DNA from: Sphingopyxis sp.
GTDB lineage: Bacteria; Pseudomonadota; Alphaproteobacteria; Sphingomonadales; Sphingomonadaceae
Length of the DNA stretch: 64,000 nucleotides
Assembly (NCBI RefSeq): GCF_016463645.1
Contig: NZ_JAEMQX010000001.1
Location: 129,667-193,666, forward strand
Direction: 5' to 3'
Every line of letters begins with the position of its first letter. The first letter of the stretch is position 1. Below the pieces are notes generated by a model. It had not been told where the DNA came from, did not search any database, and saw nothing but the letters and a program-made list of their open reading frames with translations. The position numbers and the translations under genes were made by a program. This document shows, piece by piece, positions 16,820-26,571 of this stretch.

Positions 16820-18033
16820 GCCGTAACCCCCGCGATCCGGCGACGCACAAGCGATAGCGCAAGCGCCACGAGCGCTATGGGTACCAGCAGAAAATAGAAG
16901 GCCGCCGCACCCGGGAGCGACTGGAACAGCAATCCGACGACGAACGAGCCAATCGTGCCGCCGAGGGCCGAGAAGATGACAATCAGCCCGATCATTGCGG
17001 CGTGCCTGTGTTGCGGCAGCGCACTGAGCGCGACCGAACAGACCGTCGGATAGATAGGCGCGAGAAACAGGCCGATCAGCGGGAAAAGATAGGCGGCGAA
17101 TGGTGCATTCGCCCATCCCGTATCGGCGCGCGGTCGCACGCCTTCAGCCAATGGCAGCGCAGCGACGACCAGCAGCGCGAGCGCGGCGAGGCAGGCGAGA
17201 AGCACCGGCAGCCATGCGACGCGGCGCAGTACGAGCCCCGAAAGCAAGCGCCCGAGCGCGAGCGCTGCGACGAAGATGCTCGACATCTGGACGCTGGTCG
17301 TCGCGGGCAGATGAAGGATTTCGCGGTTGAAGGTTGGAAGCCAGGTTCCCACACCCTGTTCGATCAGGACATAAAGAAACAGCGTAGCGAGCACGGCGAC
17401 GGTGGCGGGCAAGACCGCGAGGGCAAGCATGTCTTTCCATCCCGCTGCAACAGAGGCACTCCGCTTCGCGACCGGCACAGGAGCTTCATCGAGCCGGATG
17501 CCGAGCCAGGCGCACGACGTCACGACGCACAGCGCGGCAAGCAGCCAATAGACGCGCAGCCAATCGCCCGCGTCGATGAACCAGCCGAAAATCCACGCGC
17601 CAGCGAGGACGCCACCCATGAACACCCCTTCGACGAGTCCGGTGATGCTTGCATGGTCGGCGGGATTGCGCGCTATCAGCCCGATGGTTGAATAGGTTGC
17701 AATCTTGGTAATCCCGAACGACAGGCCAGTGAGCACGAATAGCGCCTGCATCGCAATGAAATTCGTCGCGAACGACGCCAGCAGGCAGGCGGTCGCCATC
17801 AGCACGAGCACAGCGACCAGCGACCAGCGATAACCGAATGCCGGCACCGCAGCGACAAGAAGGAGAGAGGCGGCGACGACTGACAGGTCCTTGCACGCCT
17901 CGAGCGTCGACCCCATCAGCTTGGTCGCGCCGAAATGGGCGATCGACTGGAGAATGACGATGCCGACGCTGTTCATCATCAAGCCGAGCAGCGCATAGGT
18001 CAGAGCGAGGGTTATGATTGTGCGTGTTCGCAT
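16816..18033 (-). CDS. MFS sugar transporter
   Basis: 405 aa, about 12 hydrophobic segments, with a charged loop near the middle (residues ~175-195). The best resemblance is to sugar/proton symporters of the FHS (fucose-galactose-glucose) or NNP-like MFS branch. It overlaps the downstream trehalase by four bases (ATGA), and its own start overlaps the end of the upstream esterase (18033). It probably carries the released mono- or disaccharide across the inner membrane. Confidence 0.75.
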   Translation of the reverse strand: MRTRTIITLALTYALLGLMMNSVGIVILQSIAHFGATKLMGSTLEACKDLSVVAASLLLVAAVPAFGYRWSLVAVLVLMATACLLASFATNFIAMQALFVLTGLSFGITKIATYSTIGLIARNPADHASITGLVEGVFMGGVLAGAWIFGWFIDAGDWLRVYWLLAALCVVTSCAWLGIRLDEAPVPVAKRSASVAAGWKDMLALAVLPATVAVLATLFLYVLIEQGVGTWLPTFNREILHLPATTSVQMSSIFVAALALGRLLSGLVLRRVAWLPVLLACLAALALLVVAALPLAEGVRPRADTGWANAPFAAYLFPLIGLFLAPIYPTVCSVALSALPQHRHAAMIGLIVIFSALGGTIGSFVVGLLFQSLPGAAAFYFLLVPIALVALALSLVRRRIAGVTA

Positions 18034-19064
18034 CAGCGCGCGCGCCGTCCCAGATGCCGATCGAAGAAGGAGGCGATGAGCCCGTAGGCCTCGGTGGACT
18101 CAGGCATATCCGGCCAGACGAAGAAGGCGTGCGGTAGCCCGTCGAACAGATGGAGCTCGCTTTCCACGCCCGCCGCCGCAAGACGACGATGCGCGAGCGT
18201 CAGCGCGCTCGCGGCGAAATCGCGACCGCCCGCGAGCAGCAGCGTCGGCGGCATCGCCTTCACCTCCGCGTCGGACACCAGCGGATAGGCGGTGGCATCG
18301 CCGGGCGCCGCGTCCTGCATATAGGGGAGCGGCAGGACGTCGGGGAGCGCCGGCGCCGCGAGCACCGCGCCGCCGGTGATCGGACCCGCCAGGTAAGGAC
18401 TGTCGCCCGAATAGGGCGCGCCGGTCCCGCAGAAGGTGCCTATGGCCCCCGGGCGCGACAGTTTTTCACGGCGAATCCACGCCGTCGCCTGCGCCGTGAT
18501 GACCCCGCCCGCCGAACAGCCGTAGATGCCGATGTTGGCGGCCGGATATTGCCCCAGCAACGCCTTGTAGACGGCGGTCACGTCTTCGGAAGCGGCGGGG
18601 TAACGATGTTCGGGCGACAGACGATAATCAACCGTCACCACCCTGATCCCCATCGTCGCGGCGATCGGGATCGCCTCGACCAGCGCCCCGCTGCCCGATC
18701 CCCACATGAACGCTCCGCCGTGAACATTGATGAGAACGCGGCCTTTTTGGCTCCCCGCCACGCCGCTCGCCGGCTCGACGACATCGACTGTGACGCCGTT
18801 CATTGTCGTACGCCATTCGCGGGTACGGAAATGGCGACGCATCTCGGCGAGCCTGTCATCATTGTAGCGACCATAGAAGGCGCGCTGCCGAGCGACGTCG
18901 CCGACGATCTCGGCGGGCGCCGTAGCCTGCTTCATGCGTTCGAGGACCTGCCGCGCCTCCTCGCTGAGCTGGTTCGACGCCGGGAGATTGAACGCCGGAA
19001 CCGAAGTCTGCGACGCAGCGGGTGAAGCCGCCAGAAGCGCGGCGAGGATCAGTATCTTTCTCAT
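18033..19064 (-). CDS. Secreted HSL-type esterase
   Basis: 343 aa with a short Sec signal (1-18). Oxyanion-hole motif HGGA (115-118), then DYRLSPEHRYPA and the nucleophile S184 in GCSAGG; the last part holds LLLAGGRD and DGLPHAFF for the acid and His. This is the hormone-sensitive-lipase family (GDSAG type with Cys in place of Asp). It would cleave short acyl or acetyl esters, plausibly from acylated sugars. It overlaps both neighbours by a few bases. Confidence 0.8.
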   Translation of the reverse strand: MRKILILAALLAASPAASQTSVPAFNLPASNQLSEEARQVLERMKQATAPAEIVGDVARQRAFYGRYNDDRLAEMRRHFRTREWRTTMNGVTVDVVEPASGVAGSQKGRVLINVHGGAFMWGSGSGALVEAIPIAATMGIRVVTVDYRLSPEHRYPAASEDVTAVYKALLGQYPAANIGIYGCSAGGVITAQATAWIRREKLSRPGAIGTFCGTGAPYSGDSPYLAGPITGGAVLAAPALPDVLPLPYMQDAAPGDATAYPLVSDAEVKAMPPTLLLAGGRDFAASALTLAHRRLAAAGVESELHLFDGLPHAFFVWPDMPESTEAYGLIASFFDRHLGRRAR

Positions 19065-20029
19065 TTTTCCGCTCCCAGACTTGCGATGAAAAACCGCGCC
19101 ATCACGGCGAAGGCCGCATCGGTTTCGGGCGCGTCGATATAAGCCCAGAAGGCGTGCGGTAGTCCGTCGAACACGATGAGCTTCGCGGGCGAGCCCGCCC
19201 CGTCGAGCGCGCGGCAGAAGTCGGCGGTGCCGCTGAGGAGGAAATCGCGCGTGCTCGCGAGGCAGAGCGTCGCCGGCCAGCCGGCGAGGTCCCCGCGTTG
19301 CGGCGAGACGAGCGGATCATGCGTCGTCCGCTCTCCTGCATAGAGGCGCGCGAGCGCATCGACGCCGGACGCGTCGGCGAATAGCCCCGCGCTGTCGCCG
19401 ACCGCCGACAGATCGGCAGCGCCCGAGAAAAAGCCGAGCGCGGCGGGCTGCGGCAGCTTGTCGGCGCGCAATCGCGCGACGAGTTCGGCCGACAGGATCG
19501 CGCCCGCCGATGTGCCGTAAACGCCTATCGCTTTCGGATCATGCTCCTTCAATAACGCGCGATAAACGGCGACCGCATCCTCGACCCCGGCGGGAAAGCC
19601 GTTTTCGGGCGCGAGACGATAGCGCACCGCGACCACGCGATAGCCGGTGAGCGCCGCCACCGCTGCATTCTCGCTGATGGACCCCGCATCGACGAGGAAT
19701 CCGCCGCCGTGCAAGTTGAGGAGAACCGGATCCTTGGCAGCGCCCTTCGCCGGCGTGAAAAAACGCACGGGGACACCCGCGATCACGTCGTCCTTCATGG
19801 TCACGCCGTAGCGCGCGAGCCGCGGCGCGCCGATCTCCTGCTGGATCGCATCGGCGCGGGCGCGGCGCCCCTCGATCGTCGCGGGTTCTGGCGGTCGTGC
19901 GTCGTTCGCCTCCAGCCCCGCGCGCGCCTCGGCGGACAGGAAGGATGGCCACGGCGCCTTGACGAGTTGCGCCGACGCGGCGGGCGCCAGCGCCAGACCC
20001 AGAAGAAGCGTCAGCCAGGGTCGTATCAT
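19061..20029 (-). CDS. Secreted HSL-type esterase, second copy
   Basis: 322 aa with a Sec signal (1-20). HGGG oxyanion motif (107-110), YRLAPENGFPAG, nucleophile S174 in GTSAGA, and DGLPHAFW at the end. It is a diverged paralogue of the next gene and overlaps it by four bases. The ATG at 20029 overlaps the stop of the upstream GH1 gene (ATGA) and was preferred over a longer frame. Two different HSL esterases in one operon suggest a substrate carrying more than one kind of acyl group; that is inference. Confidence 0.8.
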   Translation of the reverse strand: MIRPWLTLLLGLALAPAASAQLVKAPWPSFLSAEARAGLEANDARPPEPATIEGRRARADAIQQEIGAPRLARYGVTMKDDVIAGVPVRFFTPAKGAAKDPVLLNLHGGGFLVDAGSISENAAVAALTGYRVVAVRYRLAPENGFPAGVEDAVAVYRALLKEHDPKAIGVYGTSAGAILSAELVARLRADKLPQPAALGFFSGAADLSAVGDSAGLFADASGVDALARLYAGERTTHDPLVSPQRGDLAGWPATLCLASTRDFLLSGTADFCRALDGAGSPAKLIVFDGLPHAFWAYIDAPETDAAFAVMARFFIASLGAEK

Positions 20030-21243
20030 GATCTTGCCCTCACCAGATCGGCATAGAGACGCGCGCTCGGTTTCGGCGTGCGGCGAAAATTTCCGCGATC
20101 GACGGCGACCAGCCCGAAATGCTGGGCGTACCCGCGCCGCCATTCGAAATTGTCAAGCAGCGACCAGTGGATATAGCCGAGCACGGGCACGCCTTCCTTT
20201 CGCGCCGCATCGAGCGCGTCGATGGCAGCGGGCAGATAGCGGCAGCGCTGCGCGTCATCGGCGGCGGCGATCCCGTTTTCGGTCACGAACACGGGCCGCC
20301 CGGTCCGGGCGTGCGCATGACGGACGCTGGCACCGAGGGCCTGCGGATAAAATTCGTCTCCGCTCTGGGTAAGCTCTGCACCGGCGGGCGGCGACAGGAC
20401 CGCATCGCGTCCGAAGCGCAGCCGCCCATAGGTCTGGACGCCGATGAAATCATCCTCGCGCGCCGCAGCGAGGAAAGGGTCCTCGGCATGGCGGCGATAG
20501 GCAGCAATCGCGTTATCGTCACCCTGCGCGTCGGGCAGCGCGAGGCTCAATCCGACAAGCGCGGCGGGATCGTTCGCTTTCCATGCCGCGCGGGCGTTAC
20601 GGTGTCCGGCAAGCAGCCGTTCGAGGTCGGCGTCGTCGCCGCGCGAGTAGACCCAGACGTCGAACCGTTCCGACCCGGTCGTGCGCGCCGCCGCCGCGAG
20701 CATAGCGTCCAGTCCTTCGCGCACCGGATCGGCAAGCGGCGTCGGCGCCCAGCGCCCCATCAACGGCAGATTGGGTTCGTTGAACGTCACCACGTGCCGA
20801 GCCAGTCCCGCGAGCCGGCGCCCGACCATGTCGGCGAAATGTGCGAACCGTGAAGGCGCCTCCGCGTCGCTCCAGCCCCCCGCCGCCGCGAACCAGCGCG
20901 GCGACGTGAAATGGCTGAGCGTCACGACGGGGGCAAGTCCGGCATCGCAGCAAGCCGCGGCGACGCGCGCATAATGGTCGAGCCAGGCGCGGCTGAACTG
21001 ACCACGCGCGGGCTCGATCCGCGACCATTCGACCGAAAAGCGATAGGCGTTGAGCCCCAGCGCCTTCACGATCGCAATGTCCTCCTGCCAGCGGTTCAAG
21101 CTGTCGCACGCATCCCCCGACGGCACGGCGAAGCGGGTTTCGCGCACTTGCTCGAGCAGCCAAATGTCAGCGGCGACATTGCTGCCCTCGACCTGATGCC
21201 CTGCCGTCGCGGTGCCCCACAGAAAAGACGCAGCGGCTCTCAA
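20026..21243 (-). CDS. GH1 beta-glucosidase without signal peptide
   Basis: 405 aa if it starts at the TTG at 21243, which overlaps the TGA of the upstream GH1 gene in the arrangement TTGA; no in-frame ATG lies nearby without deep overlap. Acid/base E156 in TFNEPN and nucleophile E322 in VTENG are intact, and HWSLLDNFEW closes the barrel. It is slightly shorter than the usual 440-460 aa and begins straight at the barrel (FLWGTATAGHQVEG), so it should be cytoplasmic. About half its residues match the next gene, indicating tandem duplication. Confidence 0.85.
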   Translation of the reverse strand: MRAAASFLWGTATAGHQVEGSNVAADIWLLEQVRETRFAVPSGDACDSLNRWQEDIAIVKALGLNAYRFSVEWSRIEPARGQFSRAWLDHYARVAAACCDAGLAPVVTLSHFTSPRWFAAAGGWSDAEAPSRFAHFADMVGRRLAGLARHVVTFNEPNLPLMGRWAPTPLADPVREGLDAMLAAAARTTGSERFDVWVYSRGDDADLERLLAGHRNARAAWKANDPAALVGLSLALPDAQGDDNAIAAYRRHAEDPFLAAAREDDFIGVQTYGRLRFGRDAVLSPPAGAELTQSGDEFYPQALGASVRHAHARTGRPVFVTENGIAAADDAQRCRYLPAAIDALDAARKEGVPVLGYIHWSLLDNFEWRRGYAQHFGLVAVDRGNFRRTPKPSARLYADLVRARS

Positions 21244-22568
21244 CGGGCGCCGGTTCCGCCAGCGCGCGCGATCGCGCCGAGCCGCTTCGCACTGGGCTTG
21301 ACCGTGCGTTTGAAGGTCTGACGATCGACGGCCACGAGACCGAATTTCGGGCCGTATCCCGAGAACCACTCGAAATTGTCGAGTAGCGACCAGTGAATAT
21401 AGCCAAGCACCGGCACCCCATCCTTGCGCGCCGCCTCGACCGAGGCGATCGCTTCCGGGATGAAGCGCTCGCGCTCCGCGTCGTCGGCGGCGTCGATGCC
21501 GTTTTCGGTCACCATTACCGGCAAGCCGGTCGCCTCATGCGCGTAGCGCACGACATTGCCGACCGCTGCAGGATACCATTCGCCGCCGCCCGGCCGGCGC
21601 GGTACGTCGGCGGGGATTTCGACGTCGCGTTCGGCCCCGACATAGGCACGGCCATAAGTCTGCACGCCGACGAAGTCATCCTTGTCCATCACCGCGAAGA
21701 AGGGACCGTAGACGTCTGCGCGCTTGCGCTCGATCGCACTGTTTTCCACGACCGCGACATTGTCGGGAATGGCAAGGCTCAATCCGATCGGAAGGTCGCC
21801 GCGCGCCGCGCGGATCGCTTCGCGGCCCTTGACATGCGCGGCAGTGACGCCCGGGATCATCGGCGCCGGATCGCCCGTGTTGAGTAACGAGAAACGGTCG
21901 GAACCGCTCGCCTTCGCCGCCGCCGCGACGCAGGCGGCGATGCGATCCATGAAGGCAGGCGGCGGCGGGCTCGCCGACCAGCGCCCGCCCAGCGCCAGAT
22001 TGGGTTCGTTGAAGGTCAATGCGTGGCTCATCCCCGCCGCCATCGCACGCGCGACCTTGTCGCAATAGCGAGCGAACAAATCGGGTGCATCGCTATTCTC
22101 CCACCCTCCCGCCGCCGCGAACCAGCGTGGCGTGGTGAAATGGTTGAAGGTGACGACCGGCGCGAGGCCCTGTTCGCGGCAACGATCGACGATGCGCGCG
22201 TAATGATCGAGATAGGCCTGGCTGAACTGTCCCGGTGCGGGCTCGATCCGCGACCATTCGACGGAGAAGCGATATGCGTTGAGCCCCAGCGCCTTCACGA
22301 TCGCGACGTCCTCGCGCCAACGGTGCAGGCTGTCGCACGCGTCGCCCGACGGTTCGGCAAACACCGTCGGATCGACTTGTTCGAGCAGCCAGATGTCGGC
22401 ATTGACATTGTTGCCCTCAACCTGATGTCCGGCAGTCGCAGCTCCCCACAGGAATGGCTTCGCGGGTTTCGACGCCGCGCTCACTCGGCCGCTCGCCACC
22501 GTCGCGATAGCAGCAGCGCCCAGGCCAAGCATGTGCCGACGATCGAGTGCGAGCCGGTCTTCGGTCAC
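21240..22568 (-). CDS. GH1 beta-glucosidase with Tat-like signal
   Basis: 442 aa from a GTG at 22568 that overlaps the upstream stop (GTGA). Residues 1-33 (DRRHMLGLGAAAIATVASG) look like a twin-arginine signal. Acid/base E188 in TFNEPN, the nucleophile in VTENG and HWSLLDNFEW are present. With the signal-less neighbour, one copy probably works in the periplasm and one in the cytoplasm on beta-glucosides. The pair arose by duplication. Confidence 0.85.
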   Translation of the reverse strand: MTEDRLALDRRHMLGLGAAAIATVASGRVSAASKPAKPFLWGAATAGHQVEGNNVNADIWLLEQVDPTVFAEPSGDACDSLHRWREDVAIVKALGLNAYRFSVEWSRIEPAPGQFSQAYLDHYARIVDRCREQGLAPVVTFNHFTTPRWFAAAGGWENSDAPDLFARYCDKVARAMAAGMSHALTFNEPNLALGGRWSASPPPPAFMDRIAACVAAAAKASGSDRFSLLNTGDPAPMIPGVTAAHVKGREAIRAARGDLPIGLSLAIPDNVAVVENSAIERKRADVYGPFFAVMDKDDFVGVQTYGRAYVGAERDVEIPADVPRRPGGGEWYPAAVGNVVRYAHEATGLPVMVTENGIDAADDAERERFIPEAIASVEAARKDGVPVLGYIHWSLLDNFEWFSGYGPKFGLVAVDRQTFKRTVKPSAKRLGAIARAGGTGAR

Positions 22569-23932
22569 TTTACCGCCTCCGGTCCCGGACGGCGGCCGGT
22601 GCGTACCCATGCGCGCATCGCATCGAAGGCATCGGCGTTCTGCTTGGGTGAAAAGCCACAGTGGGTATAGCCGTCGAAGCCCCCGGGCAGCGGCATCTTC
22701 GTAGGCGGCACGGCATATTGCGCTATTCGTGCGCCATTACCTGCCGCAGCGACGATCCGCCCCAATCCTTCCGACTGGGAAAAGGGTACCAGCGAGTCGA
22801 TCGTCTGGTGCACGGTGACCAGCGGAACGCGAAATTTTCCGGTTGGTTCGTGCCATTGCCGCGCATAGGCAATGGCGTGCGGAGCGGCGTTGTAACGCTG
22901 CATGCGCCGATTGAAATCGGCTGTCTCCTCCGCGCTCATTTCCGGGGGCGCATAGGTCTTTGAGCCGTTGCCGATCGGCAAACCGCCCATCGTCGCGACG
23001 ATATCGTCCATACCGAGAACCGCCGCATAAACGGGCGCGCCGATCGCCGCCGGGTCGGGCGCGAAGCCGCCCACTGCCGCGACCTGCCGAATGATCCGCG
23101 CCTCGCGCCCGTCAGGCCTCGCCTTGGCCGCCTGGAACAGCGCGAAGATCGGCATCAGGATGCGCATCTTCTGCTGCGCGCGAAAGGCATCCCCGGAGTT
23201 CGGGTCGCCCGCAGGCGGCTCAGTCGGCAATCCCGAACGCGTCAGATCATGCGCACCGGGAAGCGCATAGGGCGTTCCTTCGGTCAGAAGATCATAAGCG
23301 CCGCGCGTGTCGGCGAGTTGCTGGACGAGCGGCCGCCAGCCCTCGGTCACGCCGCACATCGATACCGCGCCCGCGAACGCCTTCGGATAGAGCTCTATCA
23401 GCGCCAGAACGATGCTGCCGCCCATCGATCCGCCGACGGCATAATGCCGCTTCGCACCGAGCCGCGTTGTCAGCGCGTGTAACCGCATCGCGTTCTTGGC
23501 GCCGCTTTCGGTCGCAATTCCCGATTTGTCGAACGCCGCGACGCCGACCGCGAGGCCCTCGCCATAAATATGCCGCAGGACGCCGCCGCTTTCGGACGGC
23601 GCGGTCGGATCTTCGGGCACCTTCGGGGTCGAATCGGGTGTCGCATACCCCTGCCCGATCAGCACGACCTCGCGGTTCCAGTTCGCCGGAATGGCGAGCA
23701 CGAAGATACGCCCGTCGAGCTTGCCGTTCACAATCATCCCGCCGTCCGGAGCCGGACGCGTCGTGATGTCGGTCGCCCCCGCGCGGCGCGCCTTGGCGAC
23801 AAGCGCCGCCTGCGCGGCGTCGGGAACGAAGACGCCCGGCGCAGAGGCGGAGGCGACTGCCTGCCCAGCCTGCGCCGGCCCCGAAAGGCCGATCGCCAGC
23901 GCTAGGAAGAAGGGGAAAGCAGATCGCGTCAT
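22565..23932 (-). CDS. Secreted alpha/beta hydrolase (putative esterase), paralogue B
   Basis: 455 aa from the ATG at 23932; residues 1-22 form a Sec signal. The elbow GGSMGG has S169 at the same position as paralogue A (13918-15288), and both share LLTEGTPYALPG, DSLVP and GYTHCGF. It is the first enzyme gene after the TonB receptor, ten bases downstream, so it probably meets the substrate early in the periplasm. Ester hydrolysis is family knowledge; the actual ester is unknown. Confidence 0.75.
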   Translation of the reverse strand: MTRSAFPFFLALAIGLSGPAQAGQAVASASAPGVFVPDAAQAALVAKARRAGATDITTRPAPDGGMIVNGKLDGRIFVLAIPANWNREVVLIGQGYATPDSTPKVPEDPTAPSESGGVLRHIYGEGLAVGVAAFDKSGIATESGAKNAMRLHALTTRLGAKRHYAVGGSMGGSIVLALIELYPKAFAGAVSMCGVTEGWRPLVQQLADTRGAYDLLTEGTPYALPGAHDLTRSGLPTEPPAGDPNSGDAFRAQQKMRILMPIFALFQAAKARPDGREARIIRQVAAVGGFAPDPAAIGAPVYAAVLGMDDIVATMGGLPIGNGSKTYAPPEMSAEETADFNRRMQRYNAAPHAIAYARQWHEPTGKFRVPLVTVHQTIDSLVPFSQSEGLGRIVAAAGNGARIAQYAVPPTKMPLPGGFDGYTHCGFSPKQNADAFDAMRAWVRTGRRPGPEAVK

Positions 23933-23942
23933 CGCCGTGCGC

Positions 23943-26432
23943 TCAGAAACGATAGCGAAGCTGCACGCCATATTGCGCCGGCTCTCCGTAGATCGAGTTG
24001 ATGAAACCCGAATTATTATAGCCCGGGTTCGCGGTGACGCGATATTCCTTGTCGAAGATGTTGGTGCCATAGATCGCGGCGTCGATGGGCGCACCGAACA
24101 TGTTGTTCCACTCGAAGCGCAGGTTGACGAGGCCATAGCCCGCGATCGTGTCGAAAGGCTGTGCCTCCGGGGTCACCCGCTGGCTCGACTGGTAGGTCCA
24201 GTTGGCGTTGAACGCCATTTCGCCCACGCCCTCGACCGACGGCAGGTCGATCCGTCCGTTGAGACTGAACTTGTGCTTCGGCACGAAGGAGAAGGGGGTA
24301 CCCGACAGGTCGCGGCTCGGCTGCGCCGCGGTCAACGCCTGTGGGATCGCCGGGATCGCGATCGAGTCATATTCGAGATATTTTGCCGAATTGTAGGAAT
24401 AGACCGCGCTGAATGTCAGACCGCGCACCGGCACGAGCTGTCCTTCGAACTCGAGCCCCATGACCCGCGCCTTCTTGGCGTTGGTCAATATGTCGGAGCC
24501 CGCGATCGATGCGCGCTGGATCACCTGGATGTCGTTGTACCAGGTATAGAAGGCGGATATGTTCGTGCGCGCCCGCGCGTCGCCGCCGAGGTTCCAATCC
24601 TTCTTCACGCCGAGTTCGAGATCGGTCACCTGCTCGGGGCGGACCGCGAACAGCGGATGCTCCTCGCCGAGGAACAGCGATACGATCGGGTTGCTGGCAC
24701 CCGACTTGTAGCCGCGCCGCGACACGGCATAAAGCAATGTATCGGGGTTTGCCTGCCAGTCGAGACCGAGCTGCCAGGTCGGCCCGTCGCTCTTGCCCTT
24801 GAACGTCGGTGTTGTGCAGTTCGGATAATAGAGCGTCGGGAAGCCGCCCGCCGCCACCGCCTTGAACGCGTCGTATACGCAAAGATTGGCATTCAGGCCG
24901 ACCACCTGCGCCGCTTGCGCCGGAGTGATCACCCCGAGCGTGGCAAGCTGGTTGAATATCTGATAGCTTTGCGGATCCTGATAGGCTTGGATGTCGCCGC
25001 CGAAACGATCCCAAGTCCAGCGAAAGCCGGCCGTGGCGGTAAGATCGGGGGTCAGCTTATATTGCATCTGCGCATAGACCGCCTTGCTCCGCCCGTCGAC
25101 ATGCGCGGTGGGTTGCAGGCTGAGCGCCGGCGCGAGCGGCGTCGGCAAGCCGAGCGCGGCCTGCAGCGCGGGCGGCAGGATCAGCGGTCCGCCGCCGAGC
25201 AGGCCGAGTTGCTGCATCGGGTTGACGGTCTGGAAGGTCAGCGGCGACGGTGTCTTCTGGTCGAGGAAAAAGCCGCCGGCCTGGATGCGCAAGGTGCCAT
25301 CGTCGTAACGCAGTTGGAGCTCTTCGGTAATCGTGCGGAGATTGTTGTTATAGCTGCCGGGGTAGGCGCCGAGCAGATCGGCGATCGGCAACGGCGTCGA
25401 ATCGCGATCGGTCGCGCTCGTCGAGCGGGTGCGGGCATAGCTGAAGATATTCTTCAGTGTGAGCGTGTCCGAAAGATCGAACTCCGTATTGTTGAGCGCA
25501 AGAAAAGCCTTCGCGACTTCGCGGGTCGGGACGCTGAGCGCCGTCTCGCGCACACCTCGCGCCTGCTGCGCCAGCAGGTAGGGCTGCAGCAGGGCCGCGT
25601 AGGGACGTGCCGGATTGACCGCGAGCAGGATGCTGCCGCCGCCATGCTCCTTCACATCGACATAGCTGACCGCAGTATAGCTGCGGATCGTGTCGGTCGG
25701 GTTGAACTGCAGCCCGAAGCGCAGGCTGTAGTTGTTGCGGTTGAGATAGTCGAAACCCGTGACGGCATCGCGGACATAGCCATCGCGCTTGTCGAACTGC
25801 CCGGCGACGCGAATCGCCAGCACGTCATCGACCAGCGGAATGTTGAGCGCGCCCTGCCCGCTGCGGCGATTATAATTGCCAAGCGTCAAATCAGCATAGC
25901 CTTCGACCACGCCCATCTTCGGGCGCGCTGGTTCGAGCAGCACCGCGCCGCCCGTCGTGTTGCGGCCGAACAACGTCCCCTGCGGTCCCTTCAGCACCTG
26001 CAGCGAAGCAAGATCGTAGAAGCTGCCCGGTCCGCTGACGCTCGTCGGCACTTCGGCGAAATAGCCGACGACACCCGGGCCGCTCCCGGTCCCCGGTCCC
26101 CCATTGCCCCCCATGCCGCGGATCGAATAGGTTTCCTGGTTGCGAGCGACATCACCGAGCACCGACAGTGACGGCGTATAGTTCTGAAGGTCGGTGCCGG
26201 TGTTGACCCCCTTCTCGCGCAAGCCGTCCTGACTGAACGCGGTGATCGCGATCGGCACCTGCTGCGCGCGCTCCTCGAAGCGGCGAGCGGTAACAATGAT
26301 CTCTTCAAGCCCGCCGCCCGCCGAGTCAGCTTGCGGCGCATCCTGCGCTGCGGCCGACGACGGATTGGCAGCGAGTGCCAACGGTGCCACGCCCCAGCAA
26401 AGCGACGTCAAAAATTTGCGCGAGATTGCCAT
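23943..26432 (-). CDS. TonB-dependent outer-membrane receptor
   Basis: 829 aa. Signal peptide 1-29, a TonB-box/plug start (LEEIIVTARR), plug motifs SIRGMGG and VLKGPQGTLFGRNTTGGAV, then the 22-strand barrel ending in Phe (LRYRF), the outer-membrane assembly signal. GGAGG lies seven bases before the ATG. As the first gene of an 11-gene glycosidase/esterase operon, it should import an oligosaccharide or glycoside. The palindrome at 26491-26504 lies in its promoter region. Confidence 0.9.
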   Translation of the reverse strand: MAISRKFLTSLCWGVAPLALAANPSSAAAQDAPQADSAGGGLEEIIVTARRFEERAQQVPIAITAFSQDGLREKGVNTGTDLQNYTPSLSVLGDVARNQETYSIRGMGGNGGPGTGSGPGVVGYFAEVPTSVSGPGSFYDLASLQVLKGPQGTLFGRNTTGGAVLLEPARPKMGVVEGYADLTLGNYNRRSGQGALNIPLVDDVLAIRVAGQFDKRDGYVRDAVTGFDYLNRNNYSLRFGLQFNPTDTIRSYTAVSYVDVKEHGGGSILLAVNPARPYAALLQPYLLAQQARGVRETALSVPTREVAKAFLALNNTEFDLSDTLTLKNIFSYARTRSTSATDRDSTPLPIADLLGAYPGSYNNNLRTITEELQLRYDDGTLRIQAGGFFLDQKTPSPLTFQTVNPMQQLGLLGGGPLILPPALQAALGLPTPLAPALSLQPTAHVDGRSKAVYAQMQYKLTPDLTATAGFRWTWDRFGGDIQAYQDPQSYQIFNQLATLGVITPAQAAQVVGLNANLCVYDAFKAVAAGGFPTLYYPNCTTPTFKGKSDGPTWQLGLDWQANPDTLLYAVSRRGYKSGASNPIVSLFLGEEHPLFAVRPEQVTDLELGVKKDWNLGGDARARTNISAFYTWYNDIQVIQRASIAGSDILTNAKKARVMGLEFEGQLVPVRGLTFSAVYSYNSAKYLEYDSIAIPAIPQALTAAQPSRDLSGTPFSFVPKHKFSLNGRIDLPSVEGVGEMAFNANWTYQSSQRVTPEAQPFDTIAGYGLVNLRFEWNNMFGAPIDAAIYGTNIFDKEYRVTANPGYNNSGFINSIYGEPAQYGVQLRYRF

Positions 26433-26490
26433 CGATCATCCTCCCCATGACGGACCATATCGCCCGTTCGCGCAATTTGATAGGTTTTTA

Positions 26491-26504
26491 TGAAATGCAT
26501 TTCA
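26491..26504. promoter_or_regulatory. Palindromic LacI-type operator
   Basis: TGAAATGCATTTCA, a perfect 14-base palindrome, lies in the spacer between the divergent TonB-receptor and LacI-type genes. Size, symmetry and position fit a LacI-family operator controlling both directions. Confidence 0.65.
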
Positions 26505-26571
26505 ATACAAAGTTTCATAATGGCGACTATTGGCGATTGCGCAGGGCCTGCAGCTGCCATATGAACGCAGA

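Noticed and set aside
23691..26171. 826-residue plus-strand frame
   Set aside because: Mirror of the TonB-dependent receptor; Arg/Glu-rich without domains.
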